Part shown: piece after piece, positions 34,676 through 44,020 of the stretch
Layout of the letters: every line of letters starts with the position of its first letter
Position numbering within the stretch: the stretch's first letter is position 1
Assembly: GCA_937921775.1 (NCBI GenBank)
Contig: CAKZUK010000061.1
Location: 1 to 64,000 of the forward strand
Reading direction: 5' to 3'
Origin: an uncultured Saprospiraceae bacterium
Lineage (GTDB): Bacteria > Bacteroidota > Bacteroidia > Chitinophagales > Saprospiraceae
Length of the DNA: 64,000 nucleotides
Position numbers and translations under genes: made by a program
The notes under the pieces: model-generated
What the model was told of the DNA's origin: nothing
What the model saw: the letters and a program-made list of their open reading frames with translations, nothing else
The model's database searches: none

Positions 34676-34699
34676 GTAACTTAATTTTGGCCTAGCACT
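34676..34699. repeat. 24-bp exact repeat, copy B
   Basis: Identical to 10302-10325. This copy is in the sense orientation, 23 bases before the LolC/E-like gene, and contains TAATTTTG (34682-34689), which fits the -7 consensus; no -33 at the usual spacing is clear. Confidence 0.85.
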
Positions 34700-34722
34700 T
34701 AAACTCTACTAAGTAAAACAAA

Positions 34723-35940
34723 ATGAACCTACCATTAAAAATAGCACGCAGATATTTATTTGCGAAAAAATCTACCAACGCCATTAATATCATTTCCGGT
34801 ATTTCTGTCTTTGGTATAAGTGTAGGTACAGCAGCGCTGATCCTAGTGCTATCCGTTTTTAATGGTTTTGAAGATTTACTAACAGGCCTTTTTAGTAGCT
34901 TTAATCCGGATGTAAAGGTATTGCCAGTTGAGGGTAAAATTTTTGAAATTAATCCGGAGGAGATGGCTGCACTAGATAGCTTGGAAGGGATTGAATTTAT
35001 GTCCTCTACATTAGAGGAAGTTGCCTTTTTTGAATATAAAGGAAGTCAAGACTTTGGGGTACTAAAAGGAGTGGATCAATATTTTGAAGAAGTAACAGGT
35101 ATTGACTCTACTATCCGTGAAGGACAATATTTGTTGAAAGATAATGAACGGGTAATGGCAGTGCTAGGTGTTGTGATGCGGAATAATTTGTCGATAAATG
35201 TAGATGATGAATTCTCCATGATGAGCGTTTATATGGGGAAACGGGGAAAGGTTAGCGCATTCGGAGAACCATTTAAAAAGCGATTTGTATCTCCTGCCGG
35301 AACATTTGTAATTCAACAAGACTTTGACTCACGATATGTCTTGACCGACTTGGATTTTGTACGCGAGCTGCTAGAGTATGAAACTGAAATAAGCTCATTG
35401 GAAATAAAATTGAGACCAGAAGCTGATGGCGTAGCAGTTATAAGAAGTATCAAAAGTATTTTAGGGCCAAGAGTAGAAGTGAAAAACCGCTATCAGCAAG
35501 ATGAGGCATTTCTGAAATTGATGAATGTAGAAAAGTGGGTAGCTTTCGCTATCGTTCTCCTAATGCTGGCACTCATTCTTTTTAATATGATAGGTGCCCT
35601 GTGGATGATTGTGATGGATAAGAAAAAGGATATAGCCATTCTCAAGTCAATGGGAGCAGTCAACAGTACTATACGGAATATATTTATCAACGAAGGTTTA
35701 CTCCTTGCTCTACTAGGTATTTTTATTGGATTTGCCTTGGCTATACTGCTTTACTTGACTCAGAAATATATGGGTATTGTTCCTATTCCTGCTGGTTTTG
35801 TAGTAGATGCTTACCCGATCAGCATGCGTTTGATTGATTTTGTTGTAGTAGGTAGTACGGTCGTTGTGTTTTGTTTTCTTGCGTCTATTCCACCGGCGAT
35901 GCGTGCATCACGTGTTTCTGCCTTGATTCGAATTGATTAA
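34723..35940 (+). CDS. LolC/LolE-type ABC transporter permease (FtsX-like)
   Basis: The 405-aa protein has the N-terminal block NLPLKIARRYLFAKKSTNAIN followed by TM1 (IISGISVFGISVGTAALILVLSV), an extracytoplasmic domain (about 50-265, MacB-PCD-like) and three C-terminal TM helices with the FtsX motif: DKKKDIAILKSMGAVNSTIRNIFINEGLLLALLG, where KKKDIAILKSMGA is the coupling helix that meets the ATPase. Family role: with LolD, extraction of lipoproteins from the inner membrane for sorting to the outer membrane, or lipid export. In Bacteroidota one permease type usually serves as both LolC and LolE. No lolD is next to it. The 24-bp repeat lies directly upstream. Confidence 0.9.
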   Translation: MNLPLKIARRYLFAKKSTNAINIISGISVFGISVGTAALILVLSVFNGFEDLLTGLFSSFNPDVKVLPVEGKIFEINPEEMAALDSLEGIEFMSSTLEEVAFFEYKGSQDFGVLKGVDQYFEEVTGIDSTIREGQYLLKDNERVMAVLGVVMRNNLSINVDDEFSMMSVYMGKRGKVSAFGEPFKKRFVSPAGTFVIQQDFDSRYVLTDLDFVRELLEYETEISSLEIKLRPEADGVAVIRSIKSILGPRVEVKNRYQQDEAFLKLMNVEKWVAFAIVLLMLALILFNMIGALWMIVMDKKKDIAILKSMGAVNSTIRNIFINEGLLLALLGIFIGFALAILLYLTQKYMGIVPIPAGFVVDAYPISMRLIDFVVVGSTVVVFCFLASIPPAMRASRVSALIRID

Positions 35941-36016
35941 GTAGCAAAAGTGTAGGCCAAAAGCCCTCAATTGGCTGAATTTAATTGCCCCAAATCTAAA
36001 TTCCCAATTTCTTATT

Positions 36017-36024
36017 TATCTTTG
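36017..36024 (+). promoter_or_regulatory. Candidate -7 box for the 126-aa protein
   Basis: TATCTTTG, followed by caccttt, fits TAnnTTTG well and lies about 145 bases before the start at 36168. A -33 box at standard spacing is not clear. Confidence 0.35.
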
Positions 36025-36167
36025 CACCTTTATTAGTGCAAAAAAAATGATTTCGACATTTTTACATTCATTCGTTTTAATATTTTATTCTTTGAAAGTT
36101 CTTAGGGCTTCAGGACGATTGAAAAGGTCAAAGTTAATTTTTTGTTGTTGAACAAAACAAACCTATA

Positions 36168-36548
36168 ATGGAAGATTGGGAATTTGATTTTGAATGGTTG
36201 CGTGTGAGGCATCTGGTTAAAGAGCAAACTGGGAAAGAGGAAATTCCTGATTTAAATGGCATTTTATTTCTAATAGGTATCCAAGAATTGGGACGCTGGC
36301 AGGAAGTATTTACCAAAGAAGAAAAACAGGACTTGATGCATATCGCTGTTTGTCGCTTGTTGAGTTATCAAGAACATTATCGATTCGCAGGCAGAGATGA
36401 AGATGGTTGGCCCCACTGGGAAGAATTAAAACCACTCACTCTAAAAGGCCCTGAGAAGCAAGAGCGATTATTAAAGGAAAACGTGATTCGCTATTTCAAT
36501 GATTTGAAAAAGGAGTGGAAAGAGATAGGCCTAGATGAAGAAGAGTAA
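36168..36548 (+). CDS. Small conserved acidic protein of unknown function
   Basis: The 126-aa protein is soluble, acidic and aromatic-rich, with no signal peptide. It reads as helical throughout: MEDWEFDFEWLRVRHLVKEQ, then IPDLNGILFLIGIQELGRW, KEEKQDLMHIAVCRLLSY and ALKxWKEIGLDEEE-type ending (LKKEWKEIGLDEEE). The pattern ILFLIGIQELG with a nearby GxDEDGWPHWE matches a Bacteroidota-restricted hypothetical family that I have no function for. It is 54 bases ahead of the first cyclophilin gene and may share its transcript. Confidence 0.75.
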   Translation: MEDWEFDFEWLRVRHLVKEQTGKEEIPDLNGILFLIGIQELGRWQEVFTKEEKQDLMHIAVCRLLSYQEHYRFAGRDEDGWPHWEELKPLTLKGPEKQERLLKENVIRYFNDLKKEWKEIGLDEEE

Positions 36549-36601
36549 AGCTTGAAACTAAATTTCATTACTAAACTATTTTAAACACTAAATATATCCA
36601 T

Positions 36602-37249
36602 ATGAAAAAGTTGATACCAATATTTGCAATGTTTGCGATACTTAGCCTATTATCATGTAACTCAAAAGAAAAACATGAGTATATAGAAATTGAAACAAGC
36701 TTTGGAAACATGGAGATCATGCTTTACAACAGTACTCCAGGGCATAGAGATAACATTGTGAAGTTAGTAAAAGAGAAATTTTACGATGGTTTATTGTTTC
36801 ACCGTGTTATCGATGGATTTATGATTCAAGGTGGAGATCCGGATTCAAGAGGAGCTGGACCTGAAGTGAATTTAGGAGGAGGTGGTCCTGGCTATACGAT
36901 TCCTGAAGAAATAGGAGCGCCACATCTCAAAGGAGCATTGGCAGCAGCACGGACTCCCAATCCTGAAAAAAATTCTTCTGGTAGCCAATTTTATATCGTG
37001 CATGGAAAGAAGCTTAGCGATAGAGAAATAGATAACTTTGAGAACCGCAACAAGGTGAAGTATAACGAAGAACAGCGCCGAATTTATAAAGAAATCGGTG
37101 GATCACCAATGTTGGATATGGGATATACCGTTTACGGAGAGGTGACTAAGGGACTCGAAGTAGTTGACAAAATAGCAGTAACTCCTAAAAATGGTGAGCG
37201 ACCTATAGAAAATGTCACAATGACTATTCGTTACCTAGGTAAGAAATAG
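36602..37249 (+). CDS. Cyclophilin-type peptidyl-prolyl isomerase lipoprotein
   Basis: The 215-aa protein has a lipoprotein signal with lipobox LLSC (about 17-20). The rest is one cyclophilin domain: [18 protein letters not shown] is the conserved catalytic block (Arg and Phe of the active site), and [20 protein letters not shown] the second. An insertion before the C-terminal strands (SDREIDNFENRNKVKYNEEQ) is typical of Bacteroidota exported cyclophilins. Role: proline isomerisation to help fold periplasmic or outer-membrane proteins. A paralogue with an extra PKD domain follows 63 bases later, so they are a tandem duplication. Confidence 0.93.
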   Translation: MKKLIPIFAMFAILSLLSCNSKEKHEYIEIETSFGNMEIMLYNSTPGHRDNIVKLVKEKFYDGLLFHRVIDGFMIQGGDPDSRGAGPEVNLGGGGPGYTIPEEIGAPHLKGALAAARTPNPEKNSSGSQFYIVHGKKLSDREIDNFENRNKVKYNEEQRRIYKEIGGSPMLDMGYTVYGEVTKGLEVVDKIAVTPKNGERPIENVTMTIRYLGKK

Positions 37250-37312
37250 ACAGCTTCAATAAATGCATTGTTTGTCAAAGAAATTTTAAGAAATAATAGA
37301 TAATTTTTGAAC

Positions 37313-38200
37313 ATGAATACGATCAGATTAGTAAAAATATCAAGCCTCTTTTCGCTACTACTCCTTATTGGGTGCGCAAAACCAATGGCTGACTTTGCAT
37401 ACAATGGTAAAGAGCGGATCGCTCCAACAAACGTAACTTTTGAAAATAAATCAAAGAAAGCGGAAACCTACGAATGGGACTTTGGTGATGGTGCAACATC
37501 TACAGAGGAGGCACCTTCACACAGATATACCTCTTCAGGAAATTACACAGTTGTGTTGAAAGCTACCAAAGCAGGTAAGTCTAACACGAAAAAGAGAAAA
37601 GTGGTAGTGGATGCACCCGTTCAGTGTCTCGTAGAGATGGAAACGAATTACGGCAACATGACTATTTTGTTGTCAAACGAAACTCCACTCCACCGTGATA
37701 ACTTTATCAAATTGGTAGAAGAAGGTTACTATGATGATTTATTGTTTCACCGTGTGATTAATGGATTTATGATTCAAGGAGGTGACCCTGAATCGAAAAA
37801 CGCAGGGCCAAAGAAAAGGCTAGGCTCTGGTGGCCCAGGTTATCTAATTCCAGCAGAATTTTCTGATTCTCTTGCACACATAAAAGGAGCATTGGCAGCA
37901 GCGCGTACCAATAACCCAGAAAAAAAATCTTCAGGAAGCCAGTTCTACATTGTTCATGGAAAACAAATAAACGAAGCTCAATTAAAAATGGTGGAAGCTT
38001 CAAAAGACATGACTTACACGCCAGCTCAACGAAAAGCTTATTTAGAATTGGGAGGAACACCTCATCTTGATAAAGGATACACGGTATTCGGAATGGTAAT
38101 CGAAGGCCTTGATGTAATCGATAAGATAGCTGCAGCTAAAACGCTTCCGGGAGATAGACCTGAGGTCGACGTTAAGATGAAAATAAAGGCGATAAAATAG
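37313..38200 (+). CDS. PKD-cyclophilin fusion lipoprotein
   Basis: Start at ATG 37313 ([21 protein letters not shown]), two codons inside a TTG-initiated frame, giving 295 aa with lipobox LIGC. A PKD domain (about 25-100) is clear from [20 protein letters not shown] with the W-FGDG core. It is followed by a cyclophilin domain with [17 protein letters not shown] and [20 protein letters not shown], very similar to the upstream gene. PKD modules mediate protein-protein or protein-glycan contact, so it may hold the isomerase near surface proteins (inference). The close similarity of both cyclophilin domains points to duplication followed by PKD gain or loss. Confidence 0.9.
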   Translation: MNTIRLVKISSLFSLLLLIGCAKPMADFAYNGKERIAPTNVTFENKSKKAETYEWDFGDGATSTEEAPSHRYTSSGNYTVVLKATKAGKSNTKKRKVVVDAPVQCLVEMETNYGNMTILLSNETPLHRDNFIKLVEEGYYDDLLFHRVINGFMIQGGDPESKNAGPKKRLGSGGPGYLIPAEFSDSLAHIKGALAAARTNNPEKKSSGSQFYIVHGKQINEAQLKMVEASKDMTYTPAQRKAYLELGGTPHLDKGYTVFGMVIEGLDVIDKIAAAKTLPGDRPEVDVKMKIKAIK

Positions 38201-38247
38201 CCGGCGATCTACACCATAAATTGAAACGATTGAAAAATAACAGTGAA

Positions 38248-39021
38248 ATGAGTACCAATAAAATTTTAGGCATTGATATAGGCGGTTCCGGTATTAAAGG
38301 AGCTATTGTAGATATAACTACGGGAGAGCTTTTATCTGAGCGTAAACGAATTCCAACACCTCAACCAGCCACACCTGATGCGGTAGCTAATACAGTTGCA
38401 GAGCTGACAAGAAGTTTTGATTGGAACGGTCCTATTGGTTGTGGCTTTCCTGCTGTGGTTAAAAATGGAATGGTGTATACCGCTTCAAATATTGATAAAT
38501 CTTGGATTGGGACAAACGCTAGGACTAAATTTCAAAAAGCAACGAACTGTGATGTTTTTGTCGCAAACGATGCGGACGTTGCTGGACTGGCCGAAATGGA
38601 ACACGGTATAGGTAAAGGTGAAAAAGGAACTGTTATTCTGATTACCATAGGTACAGGACTTGGGTCTGCTTTTTTCTATGATGGCGTATTAATCCCAAAT
38701 TCAGAATTGGGACATTTTGAAATGGAAGGGATGGTCGCAGAAAAATATGCTTCCGGGTCAACTCGAAAGAAAGAAGGACTCAGCGATGAAGAATGGGGCT
38801 TTCGCCTAAACAAGTATTTGAAGCAGGTCGAACGATTATTTTCTCCAAACATGCTTATTCTTGGCGGAGGTGGTAGCAAGCGTTTTGAAAAGATTGAAGA
38901 TATGCTTGATGTACAAGCGGATATTGGACCTGCAAAGCTTAGAAACCATGCTGGTATCATTGGTGCTGCGATGTTCGCTGCCACAAAAATGCCATTAAAC
39001 TCGACTGCTGAGCTTGCTTAG
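38248..39021 (+). CDS. ppgK: Polyphosphate glucokinase (ROK family)
   Basis: I chose the ATG at 38248 ([20 protein letters not shown]) over the TTG at 38221, giving 257 aa, the usual PPGK length. [15 protein letters not shown] is the phosphate-binding loop, [12 protein letters not shown] carries the catalytic Asp, and [20 protein letters not shown] is the second nucleotide/polyphosphate loop. The stretch [18 protein letters not shown] matches PPGK rather than ATP-type ROK glucokinases, and the Cys-rich zinc site of ROK repressors is absent. Reaction: glucose + polyphosphate (or ATP) to glucose 6-phosphate. It lies in the cytoplasm. A bidirectional terminator follows 19 bases downstream. Confidence 0.88.
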   Translation: MSTNKILGIDIGGSGIKGAIVDITTGELLSERKRIPTPQPATPDAVANTVAELTRSFDWNGPIGCGFPAVVKNGMVYTASNIDKSWIGTNARTKFQKATNCDVFVANDADVAGLAEMEHGIGKGEKGTVILITIGTGLGSAFFYDGVLIPNSELGHFEMEGMVAEKYASGSTRKKEGLSDEEWGFRLNKYLKQVERLFSPNMLILGGGGSKRFEKIEDMLDVQADIGPAKLRNHAGIIGAAMFAATKMPLNSTAELA

Positions 39022-39039
39022 GCACAACAAGAACTAATT

Positions 39040-39081
39040 AAAAAGTGCTTTCAGAATCTATGAGTCTGAAAGCACTTTTTT
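39040..39081. terminator. Bidirectional terminator between ppgK and the M48-like gene
   Basis: The 16-bp arms aaaaagtgctttcaga (39040-39055) and tctgaaagcacttttt (39065-39080) are exact complements around a 9-base loop, with A-run and T-run on both sides. It suits the convergent genes on either side. Confidence 0.92.
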
Positions 39082-39175
39082 GTTAAACGGAATTTTTCCC
39101 ATTTGCGCATCCTAGCGCTAAAGAGAAAAGCTCGTAGCTGAGACATTTTATGAAAGCATCCTCGCTTTTATTCAA

Positions 39176-39976
39176 TTACGGCAGCATCTCAAGGTATTCC
39201 TGATAGCGATCCAAAAACGTATTCCCAGGCCCACAGCCACCTGCATTTTCATGAATAACGGAAATACGGTCATTTGCACTCGGTCTGTTGATCGTCCAAG
39301 TCAATTGCTCCGCATCGTTAACTACCCTATCCAGAAAGTCTTCCATACCGTGCGGATTGTAAAGGAATTCGCAAATAATATCGATAGCATACATGTCGGC
39401 ATCTTTTACCTCTGATTCAGTATACTTGATGTCCTTCAATGAGATTGCAATGTCAACTACTTCAGGCGATTCATTTCCTAATACGATGTCATATAGAATG
39501 TCACCTGCCAGTCGGTCTAAAAGAATGCCTCTATCGGCATACATAATTTCATGCCCCATCACGCTGATTAATTCATGCTCAGATTGTATAAACTGTAACA
39601 ATCCAGTTGTAATATAAAATGTACCACCTGGTGTTATAAAAGCATTTTTAGATTCATCGTCAATCAAAACCTTTACACCCCAAATCAAATCATTTCTATG
39701 TTCCACAACATCTGTGTTTACTAGTGACATAAAAACTCTATCCAGATAATTCACAGCATTCTGATAGGCTTGATTTCCTGTAGGATCCAATACGTTAAAT
39801 GTACTGGTTTCATTTTGAATGATCTCATTTAGGCGGTTTCCTATTATTCCTAGCTCTTCCCCACTGAATTCATCTCGATCCACGTGTACTACTTCGCCTT
39901 CTTTGCGACAAGCACTAAAACAAATTACAAAACCAAATAAGGCAAATAATAGAAGACTACTATTAAGCTTTCGCAT
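39176..39976 (-). CDS. M48-like metallopeptidase lipoprotein, degenerate active site
   Basis: The 266-aa protein has a lipoprotein signal (lipobox FSAC, about 20-23). Its middle has the layout of an M48 (BepA/Oma1-like) peptidase: VDDESKNAFITPGGTFYITTG, which matches the NAFAxPGGxIxVxxGL block, then SEHELISVMGHEI and a C-terminal KDADMYAIDIICEFLYNPHG. However the zinc motif HExxH reads H142-E143-I144-M145-Y146, so the second His is Tyr (one C-to-T change from CAT), and the usual ExEAD site of the third ligand reads VKDAD. It is therefore probably inactive or uses altered zinc binding. A chaperone-like or regulatory role is inferred from other inactive M48 homologues. Confidence 0.85.
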   Translation of the reverse strand: MRKLNSSLLLFALFGFVICFSACRKEGEVVHVDRDEFSGEELGIIGNRLNEIIQNETSTFNVLDPTGNQAYQNAVNYLDRVFMSLVNTDVVEHRNDLIWGVKVLIDDESKNAFITPGGTFYITTGLLQFIQSEHELISVMGHEIMYADRGILLDRLAGDILYDIVLGNESPEVVDIAISLKDIKYTESEVKDADMYAIDIICEFLYNPHGMEDFLDRVVNDAEQLTWTINRPSANDRISVIHENAGGCGPGNTFLDRYQEYLEMLP

Positions 39977-40310
39977 CTTAAAGTATTTTTTTAATTAAAA
40001 ATGTGTGTGATAGGTGTGTTGTTAAACAGAGGGGAATAACTCTTAAGTAAGTGCAAAAAATATGCCACGCTTAGTTAAATAGAGGGTAAAAATGAGGGAG
40101 ATTGTCAAGTATTATAGTTTACACTTATGCGTGATTGGTTTCACTAAAGTGTAAATTCCCTGACAAATTTTGTGTAGTAGAACATATTGTATTCCTTTTG
40201 CGGGACTTGGTTTTCTGAAGGAAGGTTCACTCCCTGCTAGGAGTTTAGAGAGCTCCCAGTCAGCTCGAAGCCTGTCGAGCTGACTGGGGAATGAGATGAG
40301 ATTTTATTAT
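39977..40310. other. Intergenic region with hairpin, M48-like / TPR genes
   Basis: Between two minus-strand genes lie 334 bases. Near 40255-40288 is a perfect GC-rich hairpin (listed separately); just before it a smaller ctcc/ggag stem. The rest is AT-rich without a recognisable gene and should contain the M48-like gene promoter. Confidence 0.4.
40255..40288 (-). terminator. Hairpin downstream of the TPR gene
   Basis: The arms cccagtcagctcg (40255-40267) and cgagctgactggg (40276-40288) pair exactly with loop aagcctgt. It lies 23 bases after the TPR stop on the minus strand. No T-run follows, so it may be a REP-like element that also ends or protects the transcript. Confidence 0.5.
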
Positions 40311-41720
40311 TTAATTGGCGTTAAGGCCATTAATCGCAATTATGACATCCTGATCCTTTTTGAGTGCAGGATTCAAATCAAACAACTGTATATGAAGATC
40401 ATAGTCTTCTTGTAAGGCAACTTTTAAAGTGTAAAGTGCTTCTTTTCTATTGTTGGTTTGGAATAGGCAAACTGCCTTGCAATAAAGTAGCTCGGATCCT
40501 GCACCAGTATTTTGTTCGGCCAGGTAGATAAGGTCTAAAGCCTCTTCTCCCCGATTTTTGTCAATCAGAAAGTTGGCATATTGCATCCAGTATTGGCGTG
40601 ATTCGGGAGTAGACTCAGTGGCGCGGTAGAAAGCGTCATCTGCGAGCTCGTCATTATCATTTTGGTAATAAGCTTCTGCTAGTGCAACGAGATATTCGCC
40701 TTTGTTGCCATCCAAAGCACAAGCATGTTTATAAGCTTTTATCGCTTCTTCCCAAATGCCCTCTTTCATGTAACATTCTCCCTTTCGGAAATAAGCACGT
40801 GGATTGTTTAAATCAAAAAGGAAAGATTTTTCATAGCAAACCATTGCCAATTCAAGGTCATCCATAGATTCATAGCAGTATCCTATATTAATATATAGAT
40901 CACTATCAGCTTTGAATAATGAAAGTACATCTTCGTAGCATTCTAAAGCGCGATCAAATTCTTTTAGTTTGATACGAGCCTCTGCGCAATCGCGATAAGC
41001 AAACTCAAATGAATTGTTTGCTAGAAAGGCAAATTCAAATGCCTCTTCAGCATCTCTATAGTCTTCCATACAGAAGTAGGCATGCCCGAGGTTATGCCAA
41101 GCCACATAATTATATGGATCTTTATCAATTAAGTAAAGGTGCAAATCGCGGCTCTCATTATAAGATCTAGAAAGTTCGACACTAATCCATATCTTTTTAA
41201 GGGCATCCTGATTATTGTAGTCTGCATATAATGCCTTTCTAAGCATTTTAAACATCTTCCGATATTCATTGCGTTGCTCAAATATCAATGCCTTAAAATA
41301 ATATAAAGGGCTATCTAAGGTATTGTCCCCTTTGTGTTCTATTGATTCAATGATTTGTGATGCTGGTTTTAAATATCCTTGATCAATTAGTACTTGAATT
41401 TTGAAGCACTTGATCTCGTCTGAAAATGGAGCTAAAGTCTCCGCTTTCTCAATCGACTCTAAAGCAGAATGTTGAAAACCTTTTTCTAAAAGGAGACGTG
41501 CTTTTTTCAAAAAGAGCCTTGAAGAGTAGTTATTTTGGTCAATCGCATGTGCAATAACATCGAGCGCTTGATTAAGCATAGCTCTTTTTTCGTAGTGCTC
41601 TGCGATTTGCATGAAAACCGTTTCCTCATAAAAACCTACCGTTCCTTGTTGTGACAGTACCTCATACTCAAGAACCAGCGTTTCTATAGTTTCGTTGTTG
41701 TTGTAATCGTGTTTCTTCAT
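40311..41720 (-). CDS. Tetratricopeptide repeat (TPR) protein
   Basis: The 469-aa protein has no signal peptide or TM segment and is made of about 11-12 TPR units with the W/L/G-A-F-A-P pattern. Clear copies are AWHNLGHAYFCMEDYRDAEEAF, DLYINIGYCYESMDDLELAM and EYLVALAEAYYQNDNDELAD. TPR solenoids bind partner proteins; the partner is not shown by the sequence. It matches a widespread Bacteroidota TPR family often annotated as hypothetical. It stands alone on the minus strand, with its own promoter region at 41721-42047. Confidence 0.9.
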   Translation of the reverse strand: MKKHDYNNNETIETLVLEYEVLSQQGTVGFYEETVFMQIAEHYEKRAMLNQALDVIAHAIDQNNYSSRLFLKKARLLLEKGFQHSALESIEKAETLAPFSDEIKCFKIQVLIDQGYLKPASQIIESIEHKGDNTLDSPLYYFKALIFEQRNEYRKMFKMLRKALYADYNNQDALKKIWISVELSRSYNESRDLHLYLIDKDPYNYVAWHNLGHAYFCMEDYRDAEEAFEFAFLANNSFEFAYRDCAEARIKLKEFDRALECYEDVLSLFKADSDLYINIGYCYESMDDLELAMVCYEKSFLFDLNNPRAYFRKGECYMKEGIWEEAIKAYKHACALDGNKGEYLVALAEAYYQNDNDELADDAFYRATESTPESRQYWMQYANFLIDKNRGEEALDLIYLAEQNTGAGSELLYCKAVCLFQTNNRKEALYTLKVALQEDYDLHIQLFDLNPALKKDQDVIIAINGLNAN

Positions 41721-42047
41721 GTTGTATATTCTTCAGTGTTTCAAGTAAATATACGTAAAAATGGTGCAAAGATTTCGCGTTTTTTGACCACTTTTTTGGA
41801 AATAAACACTTCCTAATTTTATATGTTAATAACTGTAAAAAAGAGTTGTAATGATCTGTAATACAGGTATTTAAATTAGATTTAATTTTAAGATTTAAAT
41901 TTATTCACTCATTTAAGTTCCTCGTTTCCATGCTGCAACACATTGAATAAAAACGAAAGGCAATAAAGCATATATGTTGCACCAAGAGAGAAGCTTTTTT
42001 AGCTGTGACTAAATAGATTTGTAATCGGAAGTTCATGTCTGGGTGTG
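41721..42047. other. Intergenic region, EamA transporter / TPR gene
   Basis: These 327 bases separate two minus-strand genes and hold the TPR gene promoter and leader. It is AT-rich with several T-runs. I see no gene, strong hairpin or repeat of the two families found elsewhere. Confidence 0.4.
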
Positions 42048-42962
42048 CTATTTTGTGACATCGATTTTGAGGGTGCTGCTTTTTTGTTTGCTACTTACTA
42101 GATAAACACCTAGATAGATGAGCAGGCCTGAAACGACTTTGGCAATACTTAATTCATCTTTGGATAGTGCTAGGGCTACCACTGTTGCAATCAAAGGTTG
42201 TAGGTAGATGTACATGGCTGCGGCAGATGAGTCTACCGTTTTAAGCGCCACGGCATTGAGAAGGTAGGCAAAGAAGGTTGTGAAGAGCAAAACATAGAAA
42301 AAGGCTAGCCATATTTTGGTGCTGAAAGTAGACCAATCAACGGCAATTGCTTGCTTGAACCCAAAAGGAATGATGACAAGTAATCCAAAAGTAAAAACCC
42401 ATTTTACAATAGTTATTGGATGATATTTTTTCATTAGCTTTTTTACGATAACGAGATATAAGCTGTATGAAGTAGCGTTTATCATTATGAAGAGATCTCC
42501 CCGAAGTCCGGCTTTGCTAAATTGAACACTTTTGCCATAGGTAATTAAAAAGATAGCACCTATTGCACCGATTCCAAAACCGAGCAGCTTCCGGGAAGTG
42601 ATGCGCTCACCAGTTATAAATGGAGCTACCATTATGACAACAATAGGAGTCATCGTCATGATTAAGGCTGCATTGATAGGTTGTGTCAGCTTAAGCCCAC
42701 TAAAGAAAAACATTTGGTTGATGGCAACTCCTAGCAGTCCACAGAGCATGATTAGAGGGAAGTCTTTTCGGTCTACCTTTTCCTTAATAAAGGCTTGATG
42801 AAAGATCCAGAACAAAACGGTAGCACTTCCTGCTCGCATGAGTATGAAACCTAGTGGTTCGATATAGCCTCCATTCATTACTTCTTTAGCAATGCTGTAA
42901 TTGGCTCCATAGATTAATGCTACGGCAAAAAGGGCAAGATGTGCTTTTATAGTTGGACTCAA
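42048..42962 (-). CDS. EamA-family (DMT) transporter
   Basis: The 304-aa protein starts at a TTG (42962); no in-frame ATG occurs before TM1. Ten hydrophobic helices form two EamA repeats. Characteristic stretches are HLALFAVALIYGANYSIAKEVMNG at the start (N-terminal EamA) and VDSSAAAMYIYLQPLIATVVALAL near the end (C-terminal repeat: the S..A..YLxPV motif). Family role: export or exchange of metabolites such as amino acids or nucleotide precursors across the inner membrane. The substrate is unknown. A 48-base gap separates it from the secreted-protein gene upstream, so both may be one transcript. Confidence 0.92.
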   Translation of the reverse strand: MSPTIKAHLALFAVALIYGANYSIAKEVMNGGYIEPLGFILMRAGSATVLFWIFHQAFIKEKVDRKDFPLIMLCGLLGVAINQMFFFSGLKLTQPINAALIMTMTPIVVIMVAPFITGERITSRKLLGFGIGAIGAIFLITYGKSVQFSKAGLRGDLFIMINATSYSLYLVIVKKLMKKYHPITIVKWVFTFGLLVIIPFGFKQAIAVDWSTFSTKIWLAFFYVLLFTTFFAYLLNAVALKTVDSSAAAMYIYLQPLIATVVALALSKDELSIAKVVSGLLIYLGVYLVSSKQKSSTLKIDVTK

Positions 42963-43010
42963 GGTGTGGTATTTGCCACAAAAGTAGGTATAAAAGTCCG
43001 AAGACTATTC

Positions 43011-43763
43011 CTAGTCTTTTAAATCCTTTATCTGTTGACGTAGTTTATCTTTTTCTCGTTTGATTTCAGCGTTTATGTAAAATCGGTTAAGCGCATTATT
43101 GGTACGTTCAATCATTTTATTGTACCGGGGTTTTGGGGTGCTATTACCCACAAAAAAGCTTAGAGCAGCTAGTGGAGGCCACATAGTTTTGGTAAGATAG
43201 GGGAAAGGCGATTCCAAATCATTTTTTTCAAAATCGGTAAAAATAAGACCTTCATGACGGTTGTTCTCTGAAATCTTAGTTGGACCATACTTTAAAATAT
43301 AAACAGGGTTTGAAAAGTCGATTGCTAAGTCAGGAGCTATTTCGAGTTGATCATTTAGGAAGTAACCTGTTTCTTTTTTTGAAAACAGCTGATGAATCGC
43401 AGTATCTCTTACTATTCTGTATTCAGAAAAAGTATAGTGTTGTTTTAATGCAAAAACGATTTGATTATTTTCTTTATAAACTTCATCGACTATACTGTTC
43501 ATTTGTTTAGTCAGTCGTTTGCGTTGTTTAGAGCTAAGTTTATTTGAGTTCAGGGCATCCTCCAAAGCCTTTATATTATTGCTTTTACTTCTCAACCTTA
43601 TTACTAGAGTACCCTCATGTAATTGTCTGATATGATCTCTAGAAGTGGAGGCCCTTTTTATGTAGTCGACTATTTCATAAAACTGAGCATTGGACTGAAA
43701 GGCCAAGCTCAATACAAACAAGGAAGTCAATAATAATTTTGAACTAAGCTTTTGTACACGCAT
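43011..43763 (-). CDS. Secreted protein of unknown function
   Basis: The 250-aa protein has a signal peptide (cleavage likely after FQSNA, before QFYEIVDYIKRA) and no lipobox. The mature part is basic with helical segments (NIKALEDALNSNKLSSKQRK and EIKREKDKLRQQIKDLKD, a possible coiled coil at the C-terminus) and a middle region with a hydrophobic PPLAALSFFVGNS. I do not recognise a domain. It should act in the periplasm. It is divergent from the Bat operon, and upstream of the EamA gene on the same strand. Confidence 0.7.
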   Translation of the reverse strand: MRVQKLSSKLLLTSLFVLSLAFQSNAQFYEIVDYIKRASTSRDHIRQLHEGTLVIRLRSKSNNIKALEDALNSNKLSSKQRKRLTKQMNSIVDEVYKENNQIVFALKQHYTFSEYRIVRDTAIHQLFSKKETGYFLNDQLEIAPDLAIDFSNPVYILKYGPTKISENNRHEGLIFTDFEKNDLESPFPYLTKTMWPPLAALSFFVGNSTPKPRYNKMIERTNNALNRFYINAEIKREKDKLRQQIKDLKD

Positions 43764-43973
43764 TTTGTTAAATTTTAGTTAAAAAAATAACGAAGGATTA
43801 GGTAATAATTACCTTTTATTGAAAATTTTTATGAAATTTACTGCCCTAAATTTAACAGTTTTTTAGAGATCAAAAGTACCATAATGAAAGTAAAAGTCAG
43901 GATTTTACGTTATACTATTTAGAATGGTTATTTTCGAGCCTAAGTTTACAACCAAGTAGGCAAAATCTACGTA

Positions 43974-43981
43974 TAATTTTG
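43974..43981 (+). promoter_or_regulatory. Candidate -7 box for the Bat operon
   Basis: TAATTTTG (43974-43981), in the context cgtataattttgtttt, fits TAnnTTTG and lies about 40 bases before the moxR ATG. No firm -33 box is seen. Confidence 0.35.
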
Positions 43982-44020
43982 TTTTATTGGTATTCATTTA
44001 ACTATCAACGAATTTTAAGT

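Noticed and set aside
43011-43763. Assignment of the secreted 250-aa protein to a known family
   Set aside because: Signal peptide and C-terminal coiled coil are visible, but no domain signature could be defended.
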